12,469 nucleotides of DNA from CAYSCW01 sp964449165. Lineage in GTDB: Bacteria > Acidobacteriota > Aminicenantia > Aminicenantales > Aminicenantaceae. Each line of letters opens with the position of its first letter. Within the stretch, counting starts at the first letter, position 1. Location: positions 1-12,469 of the forward strand of contig CAYVAT010000063.1 in assembly GCA_964449165.1 (NCBI GenBank). Direction: 5' to 3'. Below are positions 1 through 6,533 of the stretch, piece after piece. The notes beneath the pieces are model-generated. The model saw nothing but the letters and a program-made list of their open reading frames with translations. It made no database searches and was not told the origin of the DNA. The translations under genes were made by a program, and so were the position numbers.

Positions 1-1547
1 ATGGCCATGGGTTCCTGGTCAGGGAGAAAAATGGGAAACAGGGAACAGAAGACGTGTTTTTCCTCTTTTGTCTTTGTGGTTACGGATAATTCCGTCAGCA
101 GGGAAGCTTTCTTTTTGTCAAAGATGTCGTCGATAAGGGGCTGGAATTTTTCTTCTTTTTCTCCGCCGAAAAGCACGTCCTTCAGGGCTTTACCCATAAC
201 CTCTTTCTCTGTAAACCCGAACAGGCTCTCCGAAGCTGGGTTCCAGAAGAGAACTTTCCCGTTCCTGTCGAATCCTTGAATGGCAATGTTTGGGGCGTTA
301 TCTATGATGGCCTTCAGTTTGGTCTTGGTACTTTCCACCTCTTTGTAAGCCTGATTCAGTTCTTCTATGACTTTTTTCCGTTCGGTGATATCGGTGGCAA
401 TTCCAAGAATACCAGCCTGGAGGTTATCTTCAGAGAGAGGGCGGCAGGAAATCCGGACATAGCGTGTTTTCCCTTCATTATGGACAAGGCGAAACTCATA
501 AGGGTTTGTGTCCCCTGATAAGATTTTTTTCAAAGCCTCTGATATTTGCTGCTTATCCTGGGGATGGACGATGTTCAGCAGGGATTCGCCTCTTAGCTCT
601 TTGGAAGCCAGACCGTTGTAGTTCTGGATGGCAGGGCTGATGTAGGTGAAGCGCCCTTCATTATCCAGGATGAAGATGACATCGTTGATGTTTTCCACAA
701 GAAGACGGTATTTCTCCTCGGACTTGTGAAGGGCCTCATTCATCTTCTTCCGCTCGGTAAGATCGCGCACGATGCCTAATACGGCCGGACGTCCCTCATA
801 GGGGATAGAGGCCGCAGATATTTCGAGCTCTTTTTCAGTATCATTCTTGGTGGTCACCGTGATGGTGCAGACAGAGGGAGCTTCTTTTGCTGTTAATTTA
901 AGTTTTTGCCTTTCACTGACGCATTCTGTGTCTATGGAGCTCACTTTATCGAATAGCGGCTTTCCAACCAGCTCATCTTTGGAAAACCCGGTGATTTGTT
1001 CGATGGCTTTGTTGGCGAATTTGCAGATGCCGTCCTGAATGATGGCCACTCCGTGTTTAGCATTCTCAACGAGTGTCAGATACTTCTTTTCTGATTCCTT
1101 GAGTGTCTCTTCGAATTTTTTTCTCTCCGTGATATCTCTGGCAATACCGACCAGGGCAAAGATTTGGCCCTTGTTGTCCTTGAGGGCTTTAAGATGGATA
1201 TCCAGAGGAACGCTTCCTCCGTTGGAAGATATGACTTCGACTTCATGGAAAGGATGATGAGATATCAAGGTAAAATCTTGGAAGACTTTTTGAATTGATT
1301 TGCGGAAATCAGGCGCCACGAGGTCCGGAAGATTTTTTTGGAGGAGTTCCGAGATAGAATAGCCGGTTATTTTTTGAGCTGTTTTGTTGATGTAGAGAAA
1401 ATTACCCTCAAGGTCGACTACAAAGATAATATCCGGAGCAGTTTCGACAAGGGTGAGATACTTGTCTTCAAAAGTGATGCCTCTTTCAGAGAACGTTCTC
1501 CCAAACCTTGTACTGGGATCGACTTGAACTTCTCTATGATTAGACAT
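1..1547 (-). CDS. Multi-PAS sensor protein, probable histidine kinase (N-terminal part; C-terminus outside window)
   Basis: The minus-strand frame is open from an ATG at 1547 to the window edge, giving 515 codons without a stop, so the gene is cut at its 3' end. I see four PAS/PAC units at roughly residues 26-144, 146-268, 270-392 and 405-510. The first three end in the hallmark D(I/L)TERKK linker, at residues 138-144, 262-268 and 386-392. PAS-type phrases such as TAPDIIFVVD and NDVIFILD are clear. No signal peptide or membrane segment is visible, so it should be a cytoplasmic sensor. In this architecture the missing C-terminus is usually a HisKA/HATPase kinase, but a GGDEF or other output domain cannot be excluded. 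A GGGGAAAA stretch just before the ATG is a weak ribosome binding site; the ATG ten bases upstream is in another frame and closes after five codons. Certain as a PAS protein, inferred as a kinase. Confidence 0.9.
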   Translation of the reverse strand, partial: MSNHREVQVDPSTRFGRTFSERGITFEDKYLTLVETAPDIIFVVDLEGNFLYINKTAQKITGYSISELLQKNLPDLVAPDFRKSIQKVFQDFTLISHHPFHEVEVISSNGGSVPLDIHLKALKDNKGQIFALVGIARDITERKKFEETLKESEKKYLTLVENAKHGVAIIQDGICKFANKAIEQITGFSKDELVGKPLFDKVSSIDTECVSERQKLKLTAKEAPSVCTITVTTKNDTEKELEISAASIPYEGRPAVLGIVRDLTERKKMNEALHKSEEKYRLLVENINDVIFILDNEGRFTYISPAIQNYNGLASKELRGESLLNIVHPQDKQQISEALKKILSGDTNPYEFRLVHNEGKTRYVRISCRPLSEDNLQAGILGIATDITERKKVIEELNQAYKEVESTKTKLKAIIDNAPNIAIQGFDRNGKVLFWNPASESLFGFTEKEVMGKALKDVLFGGEKEEKFQPLIDDIFDKKKASLLTELSVTTKTKEEKHVFCSLFPIFLPDQEPMA

Positions 1548-1588
1548 TTTTCCCCATGAATTTCCTGGGCAGCTCCGCGAGCACATAA

Positions 1589-1617
1589 AAGATAGAGGAA
1601 GGGGAAAAATATGTAAA
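1589..1617 (-). promoter_or_regulatory. Possible sigma70-type promoter for the multi-PAS gene
   Basis: On the minus strand a TTTACA box (1612-1617) is followed after 17 bases by TATCTT (1589-1594), about 40 bases before the ATG at 1547. The -35 is one base from consensus and the -10 is two bases off. Spacing and position fit a housekeeping promoter, but the match is only moderate and was found by eye. Confidence 0.35.
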
Positions 1618-1775
1618 TCGCCTTCGACGGTGAAATGAAAAGTGATATTGATAGAGAATATTTCATCCGATAAGGTGGGAGAGAATCACCGCTGTAGGCT
1701 AAACAGCTCAAAAACGGGTGCGATGTCCCTCTCGGTCCGATAAAGATATGGTCTGGGAAATGGACTCGGCTGCTT

Positions 1776-2327
1776 CTATTTTTTTTCGCAGGGAATCCAG
1801 ATCTCGCTTTTCATGTCTTCTGGTTTTGTATCCGGAGTGGGCATGGTCAGGTATCTTTCCAGGAGAGGACCTGCCTGGGTGTAGCCGTTAGCCTCCATCC
1901 ATTCATAGATTTTGGCGATTGTTTCCCCTGTTTTCTCATAGGGACCGGTGTGTGTGGCTGCTGCGACTTGAGTGAAGCTCCATTGTTTCTTTTCGAGAGG
2001 TGATTGGGGCATGACCTGGGGTGTGACCGGAAATCCAACCTCCCACTGCAGCTCCTCGGGTTTGACTTCATTGGGGCTGTTGTAATAGATGCCGATCATC
2101 GGGCCGCCGGGTAAGATGTTCTGGCTTTGGGAAGACATCATCAGTTGACCGAAAACATTTTCGATTTCGGTGAATGGACCCTTGTGGCTGATGCAGACAT
2201 AGGCAAAAGGAGCCACCTCTTTTAAGGAGACGGCCTCTTCTGAGGATGTGGATTTTTGGGTGCCCCCGGCCAAAACAGAAATAGATATGATCATAAAAAG
2301 AATAGTAATGAACGCAATCTTTTTCAA
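1776..2327 (-). CDS. Exported GyrI-like / AraC effector-binding domain protein
   Basis: A 183-residue protein. Residues 1-20 form a signal peptide (MKKIAF, then a hydrophobic stretch ending SVLAGG) with no lipobox cysteine, so it is probably released outside the inner membrane. Residues about 35-180 look like the GyrI-like (AraC effector-binding) fold: an early beta strand with HKGPF, a central QWEVGFPV segment with a candidate ligand-binding Glu, then HTGPYEKTGETIAKIYEW and the closing EIWIPC strand. Family members bind small hydrophobic molecules, usually as the sensing half of a cytoplasmic regulator, so an exported stand-alone copy is less usual and its ligand is unknown. The start is TTG, chosen because AAGGAGG lies five bases before it and the signal peptide begins there. 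It lies 41 bases after the DUF1847 gene on the same strand, with no terminator between, so the two are probably co-transcribed. Confidence 0.82.
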   Translation of the reverse strand: MKKIAFITILFMIISISVLAGGTQKSTSSEEAVSLKEVAPFAYVCISHKGPFTEIENVFGQLMMSSQSQNILPGGPMIGIYYNSPNEVKPEELQWEVGFPVTPQVMPQSPLEKKQWSFTQVAAATHTGPYEKTGETIAKIYEWMEANGYTQAGPLLERYLTMPTPDTKPEDMKSEIWIPCEKK

Positions 2328-2340
2328 TTTTCCCTCCTTA
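2328..2340 (-). promoter_or_regulatory. Strong ribosome binding site deciding a TTG start
   Basis: The minus strand reads TAAGGAGGGAAAA directly before TTG at 2327. This near-perfect Shine-Dalgarno supports TTG initiation over the next in-frame ATG (2292-2294), which would remove most of the signal peptide. Confidence 0.7.
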
Positions 2341-2368
2341 TTACTCGCAATTTAATTGTCCTTGATCA

Positions 2369-3034
2369 TTATACAATATCTCTATGGTACCGTGAGTAAA
2401 GAGCGATAACCGGATTATGACCGGTGATGCGGTCCTTGACAACAAGGGTTGTTACCGGTGCTTCGGAGTTCATGGTGAAGAGCATATCGTGTCCCACGCA
2501 GAGGCCGATGATGACGTTGAATCCCGTTTTGGCCCGGTTGAGAAGCTCCGCCTGGAGGAGAGGATTGCAGGCTGCCTCGAATTTCTGCGGATCTCTGATC
2601 TTGTATTCTGAAGAGATTCCGAGCTTAGGCTTGTCCATAGCCCCGCAGCTGCAGATCGCCGAACAAATTTCAAGGCCATGTTTTTCAAGGATAGCCGCAG
2701 CTCTGGCTGCTTCATCGGCAAGGCCGCTGCAGAAAGCTATCCCGATTTTTTTGAACCCCATTTTCTTTGCAAACTCGGCAATCTCCCGGATCCTGGGCCG
2801 CACAGGAACCGTCCGTCCTTCTTGTCTGGCTGCTTTTTCGTCATAGGCTTCCTTTTCGATCAGGGCTGATTTGAGGAAGAAGGGGTGAGTGTCTTTGTCA
2901 CTGTATTTCTTGGCTGTTTTCTTGATCAGGCTCTTGAAGTTCTTTATGGGACAGAAAGAAGGGAGACGGGATTCATCGCTAACTCCTTGAACGCAGTATC
3001 TGGTTTTGCATTGTGTGCATTTTGGATCAATCAT
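2369..3034 (-). CDS. DUF1847 cysteine-rich putative metal-binding protein
   Basis: This 221-residue cytoplasmic protein matches what I know of the DUF1847 family. It opens with a cysteine cluster (C6, C9, C14, C28, in the pattern PKCTQCKTRYCVQG...FCP). A Rossmann-like core follows, with KKIGIAFCSGLADEA (C102), then a second cluster ICSAICSCG (C124, C128, C130), C156 in AACNP, and GLCVGHD (C179). Such spacing suggests bound zinc or an iron-sulfur cluster, but the family has no agreed function. Its length is typical. The ATG at 3034 has no clear ribosome binding site; a TATACT element at 3054-3059 without a good -35 would give a very short leader. It is the first gene of a likely two-gene unit with the exported GyrI-like protein and is separated from the upstream S9 peptidase by a terminator-like hairpin. 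Confidence 0.85.
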   Translation of the reverse strand: MIDPKCTQCKTRYCVQGVSDESRLPSFCPIKNFKSLIKKTAKKYSDKDTHPFFLKSALIEKEAYDEKAARQEGRTVPVRPRIREIAEFAKKMGFKKIGIAFCSGLADEAARAAAILEKHGLEICSAICSCGAMDKPKLGISSEYKIRDPQKFEAACNPLLQAELLNRAKTGFNVIIGLCVGHDMLFTMNSEAPVTTLVVKDRITGHNPVIALYSRYHRDIV

Positions 3035-3113
3035 TTTGCATAAATTCTAAATCAGTATAAGGTTAAATTCAACAAAAAAGGAGAGAGCAGCAGCATTTCC
3101 TTTATGTGATAGC

Positions 3114-3197
3114 TAATAAAAGCATCGGTTCCTATCCATCCTTGCCAAGACCCTCCCACCCTTCCACTATGGGCTTCGGATGGATAAGAACCGACGC
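3114..3197 (-). terminator. Long-stem hairpin with T-tract after the S9 peptidase gene
   Basis: Arms 3122-3141 and 3178-3197 form a 20-bp inverted repeat around a 36-base loop. The DNA arms differ at two positions, and in the minus-strand transcript both become G-U wobbles, so that RNA can pair along all 20 positions. The stem is followed by UUUUAUU (minus-strand reading of 3114-3121), as in an intrinsic terminator. It starts 31 bases after the peptidase stop codon. The large loop is atypical for a plain terminator and is G-rich, so the element may be a mobile or structured repeat that also terminates transcription. Confidence 0.6.
3122..3197 (-). repeat. Imperfect inverted repeat, possible dispersed 3'-end element (full copy)
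   Basis: The outer arms are described under the terminator. The inner edge, 3173-3193, matches 10365-10385 in 19 of 21 positions in the same orientation, and both copies sit just downstream of minus-strand genes. On the minus strand the loop carries GG, GGG, GGG and GGG runs with spacers of one to two bases (3151-3165), a possible G-quadruplex. This suggests a dispersed intergenic repeat family; two copies in one window cannot prove it. Confidence 0.55.
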
Positions 3198-3227
3198 CTA
3201 ATGACGATTTTCCTGAGAGAACACTTT

Positions 3228-5858
3228 TTATTTCTCAGAGTAAAGGTCATCCCACCATTGCGGCTGATTCCTGAGCCATCTGTCGAACCAGGCCAGGATG
3301 GTCTTGGTCCATAGTTTTCTCTTGTTGTATTGCATAATCCAGTGGTTCTGGCCGAGAACCTGAATGTACTCTACTTCTTTTCCCAGGAGCTTCAGGGCTG
3401 TGAAGAGCTGGGTGCTTTCTCCAGGTGGCACATTGGTATCGGCTGATCCATGGAGAAGGAGAAGAGGGGTTGTGATTTTGTCGGCATGGAAGAGGGCGCT
3501 CTGATTGACGTAGATATCTCTTCGATTCCAGGGGAAGCTGTTGGCTGCTGAGATAGCGTTGTACCAGTAGCCCCAGAATCCTTCTCCCCAATAGCCGGAG
3601 ATGGAGCTTATTCCTGCATGGGAAATACCTGCGGCGAAGATATCCGTGCGTGTCAGAAGCAGCATTGTCATGAACCCGCCATATGAAGCGCCGATGCAGC
3701 CTACCCTTTCGGGATCGACAAAGGAATGAACGGCCAGGAATTTTTTGACTCCGTATATAATTTCGTCAGCGACGACAATCCCCCAGTCGTTAACGTGGTA
3801 GGAAGAGAACTCCTGCCCGAAGCCGACAGCCCCACTGGGTTGGAGAACATAGATCACGTAACCCTGAGCAGCATAAAGATTCTTCGGGTACCGTCCGCCG
3901 AAAGAACGATCCACTGGAGATACTCCTCCATAATAGTAAACGATGCAAGGGTATTTTTTTTCGGGAATAAAACCGGGGGGATAATAGATGCGGCCTTCGA
4001 TTTCCGTGCCTCTTTTGTTTTTGAAAGTCCACCGCTCTACTTTTCCAAACATTACATCAGCATAATCCTCCTTCTCCGGATCGTGCAGAACGCGGTATTT
4101 CTGGTCTTTGAGGTTTATGAGGTAAGCCTTTGGCGGAACAGTGGCGCTGGATCCTGTATAAACGGCTGTAGGGACATTCCTGGCCAGATCTAACCTGCCA
4201 ATGATTTCAACGCCGCAGTCGATGAGATCAAATGTCTTCTCTTTTAAGTCATAGCGATAAAGATGACGGTAGGAGCGGTCTACGGTGGTGAAATAGATGC
4301 AGTTTTCTGTCTTGCTCCAGATGGCCTGCATGATGGTAGGATCAAAGTCTCTGGTCAGGGGCAGAGCTTTTTTTGTCTCTGGGTCGAGAAGGTAGGCCTC
4401 GGTTTCCGTTTCGTTGGGAAGGCGGCCTTTGGGAAGATTCCAGCCGATCTTCCCGAAGGCAGAAGGGCTTCCCAGAATCAGGATTTTATCACCCTTGGGA
4501 CTCCATTGGGCGCCCTCAAGCCATCTCCCATCCAAGAGCAACTGTGCTTTCAGGGTTTCAAGGTCAAGCGAGTAGAGCTCGATTTTATAATAGGGACGGG
4601 CTGAATAATCTTCGATTCGCCGGGTAAAGAGAAGGCTTTTTCCATCAGGGTTGAAGCTGTCGAGCGATGTGGAAAGCTCTCCTGCGGTCAGTCTTTGGGA
4701 GATCCCTCCCGGGATGCTGACCTTATAGAGGTAGCTCCGGTTGCGCCACCAGGGTTGGCGGTCGGCCATATTCTGAAATCTTTTGACTCCGCGCTTGTCC
4801 TCTTTTGCTTCTTCTGTTACGGAATAGACGATGAAGCTTCCGTCAGGAGACCAGCGATGCATGTTCAAATTTTCTATTTCTTCTATGAGAGGAATAGATG
4901 TTCCTTTCTCAAGGTCTACGATCCAGATGGTTCCCTTGGATTTCTTGCGGGTTACATATGAGAATCTTTTGCCGCTCGGTGCCCAATTTACATTGGAGAT
5001 GGACATTCCTCCCCTGTATGTCTGCATATGACTCCCATCAGCGGTGTTGTATATTTCTACCCACGATTCAGAGTTGTCGCTTGGAGGAAGCGTTTTTCGT
5101 ATGGTTATAGCGGCTAAGGTCCCGTCAGGTGATATAAAAGTTCCCCCTACCTTCGGTCCATCCAGAAGATGGGTGATGGTCATCTTTTCGAGAGGTTGGA
5201 GAGCGAGGCGCGGAGGAAGGGGGGAGGCGAAATTTTCATCGAAGGAGAGCATGCTTTTCAGAGTCCAATCTGAATTTGAGCTCGGATCATAGACGGTTTT
5301 CAAGAGGATGAGATGAAGCCCGGTTTCCAATTTAAGCTCAGCCGATGTTTTTCTTCCCTCCGCTGATGGTTTACCTTCTTCTGTGGAGTCAACCTTCGCC
5401 TTGGTTGCCTTCACTTCTCCATCCACGAAGACACGAAGAGTCTGGGGAGTGTGGATGATGATTTCAGACTTTGTCCATCTTCCAACTTCAAGGTAAACCC
5501 CCAGATAGGCCGTTGCAGGGTTCTTGTTATCCGGGGAAAGTGTGATGATGTCTTCTTCTGCATGGAGTTCTTTCCATTGGGCCGTACGGCCGTCACTCCA
5601 TTCAACAGAACCCTCTGGTTCAGGTTTCATCTTGGCTATTTCAATTTCGTCGTAGTTCAGCATATCTTCCACAGTGTAGCCTCTCTTTTTGGATTCATGG
5701 AAGGCAGGGAGAGGAGTGGTGAATGGGCCGAGCAGAAGCCAGGATTTGATGGCCAGATCTTTATTTTTCTCCTGAGCTTCCTGTTCTTGAGCAATGCTCG
5801 GTGCCGTTGTAATACACAGCAGAAAAATAAAAAGAAGTGTACATATTTTGACTTTCAT
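3228..5858 (-). CDS. Secreted S9 (prolyl oligopeptidase family) serine peptidase with extra N-terminal domain
   Basis: An 876-residue exported enzyme. A signal peptide covers about residues 1-23 (ending APSIA). Residues about 30-215 form an extra domain containing SWLLLGPF (39-46) and a beta-rich segment around LRVFVDGEV, resembling a jelly-roll or PA14-like module; this is inference. Residues about 228-620 are WD40-like beta-propeller blades with repeated SPDG/SPKGDK-type turns. The C-terminal alpha/beta hydrolase holds the expected triad: Ser725 in GASYGGF, Asp807 in HGSADTNVP and His839 in GQNHW. Family members remove dipeptides or acyl-amino acids from short peptides, so a role in extracytoplasmic peptide degradation is likely. 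Two adjacent ATGs occur (5861 and 5858). AGGAGG is one base from the first and four from the second, so I chose the second. At 876 residues it is longer than the usual 600-700 because of the extra domain. Confidence 0.92.
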   Translation of the reverse strand: MKVKICTLLFIFLLCITTAPSIAQEQEAQEKNKDLAIKSWLLLGPFTTPLPAFHESKKRGYTVEDMLNYDEIEIAKMKPEPEGSVEWSDGRTAQWKELHAEEDIITLSPDNKNPATAYLGVYLEVGRWTKSEIIIHTPQTLRVFVDGEVKATKAKVDSTEEGKPSAEGRKTSAELKLETGLHLILLKTVYDPSSNSDWTLKSMLSFDENFASPLPPRLALQPLEKMTITHLLDGPKVGGTFISPDGTLAAITIRKTLPPSDNSESWVEIYNTADGSHMQTYRGGMSISNVNWAPSGKRFSYVTRKKSKGTIWIVDLEKGTSIPLIEEIENLNMHRWSPDGSFIVYSVTEEAKEDKRGVKRFQNMADRQPWWRNRSYLYKVSIPGGISQRLTAGELSTSLDSFNPDGKSLLFTRRIEDYSARPYYKIELYSLDLETLKAQLLLDGRWLEGAQWSPKGDKILILGSPSAFGKIGWNLPKGRLPNETETEAYLLDPETKKALPLTRDFDPTIMQAIWSKTENCIYFTTVDRSYRHLYRYDLKEKTFDLIDCGVEIIGRLDLARNVPTAVYTGSSATVPPKAYLINLKDQKYRVLHDPEKEDYADVMFGKVERWTFKNKRGTEIEGRIYYPPGFIPEKKYPCIVYYYGGVSPVDRSFGGRYPKNLYAAQGYVIYVLQPSGAVGFGQEFSSYHVNDWGIVVADEIIYGVKKFLAVHSFVDPERVGCIGASYGGFMTMLLLTRTDIFAAGISHAGISSISGYWGEGFWGYWYNAISAANSFPWNRRDIYVNQSALFHADKITTPLLLLHGSADTNVPPGESTQLFTALKLLGKEVEYIQVLGQNHWIMQYNKRKLWTKTILAWFDRWLRNQPQWWDDLYSEK

Positions 5859-5894
5859 CATGCCTCCTAGATGAGTGATTTTGTAGAGTTGCTA

Positions 5895-5923
5895 AATATA
5901 TCCTAACCGCTAGCTATTTGCAA
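5895..5923 (-). promoter_or_regulatory. Predicted promoter for the S9 peptidase gene
   Basis: On the minus strand TTGCAA (5918-5923) and TATATT (5895-5900) are 17 bases apart, about 37 bases before the start codon. The -10 is one base from consensus and the -35 two bases off. The -35 lies inside the decayed transposase sequence and the -10 just outside it. Confidence 0.45.
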
Positions 5924-6128
5924 TTTTTTGCGGCGCCTGGTTCTTCCGGGTAAAATCAAAAATTGGTCGCTTCGGGCTCTACTTGTGAAATTGATAAAGA
6001 TCAGGGCCAAGGTTCTAAGACAAAGCCGATATATAACGTTCCAAATGGCAGAGGTTGCCATAAACAAAGAAGTATTTACCGAAATATTATCTCGGATCAA
6101 TCTATTACGATTCTGTTCATTGCAATGA
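5907..6128 (+). pseudogene. Remnant of a transposase C-terminus (IS1380-like)
   Basis: The plus-strand frame from about 5907 to the TGA at 6128 reads NFLRRLVLPGKIKNWSL, then LVKLIKIRAKVLRQ, then RYITFQMAEVAINKEVF and EILSRINLLR. From memory this order matches the C-terminal end of IS1380-family DDE transposases (typically GNFLRRLxLP, KLxKIGAxxxRHARY, FQxAEVAVPRxLFxxIL). The catalytic part is absent: an in-frame stop lies at 5904-5906, and upstream is the S9 gene leader. Just before NFLRR the reading LAIC appears to have lost residues relative to the usual LAYNLG, suggesting small deletions. I see no terminal inverted repeats or target duplication. It is an old, truncated insertion scar, not an active element. 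The family assignment is by pattern recognition only. Confidence 0.6.
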
Positions 6129-6521
6129 GTTACTTTTCAATGCGACCAGAAGGACAGGTATCTCTAGTCCTTGGATTTTTAGAGAAAAGAAGTGAATATC
6201 AAAGAAAATGATGACATATTGATTCCAAAATTGCTTGGGAACTGCTTTATTATGCAAAAATGGAAGCTTAAGGCTGGATTACAAAGCAGCAGAATCTTGG
6301 CTATTCTTTTTCATGAAGTTGATAAGGGGAATATTTATTATTGTTCAGATTTGTACATAAATTGTTCGAGAATGGACATTTGGTGCATAACAAGCATTCG
6401 AAAATTCCAGGAGGTAATATTGGCATGTATATTGCAGATTAAAATAGTGAATGTAGGATATTTTTTGCATATTTAATAAAAGAACCTTGTCCTATCAAAA
6501 TCTGTTAGTAAGGCTGCTCGA
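6129..6521 (+). other. A/T-rich stretch without a convincing gene
   Basis: About 390 bases between the transposase remnant and the permease start. A GTG-initiated frame (6192-6476, 94 codons) exists, but its translation resembles no family I know and it has only a weak GA-rich sequence upstream. The segment may be decayed insertion-sequence flank plus the permease leader. A weak promoter-like pair (TTGCAG, then TAGGAT after 16 bases, near 6434-6461) is present, but I would not rely on it. Confidence 0.5.
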
Positions 6522-6533
6522 TTGAGGTTCGTG

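Noticed and set aside
1418..1711. 97-codon minus-strand frame upstream of the PAS gene
   Set aside because: It overlaps the start of the PAS gene in another frame, has no ribosome binding site and no recognisable domain.
3054..3059. TATACT element before the DUF1847 gene as a promoter
   Set aside because: No acceptable -35 at 15-18 bases; a single hexamer in A/T-rich DNA is not enough for a separate entry.
3726..4193. 155-codon plus-strand frame inside the S9 peptidase gene
   Set aside because: Antisense shadow of a strongly supported peptidase gene.
5963..6211. 82-codon plus-strand frame over the transposase remnant
   Set aside because: It is in a different frame from the transposase-like sequence and shows no family features.
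6192..6476. 94-codon GTG-started frame in the A/T-rich gap
   Set aside because: Translation matches nothing recognisable and the upstream sequence has only a weak GA-rich stretch; kept only as a note in the gap entry.
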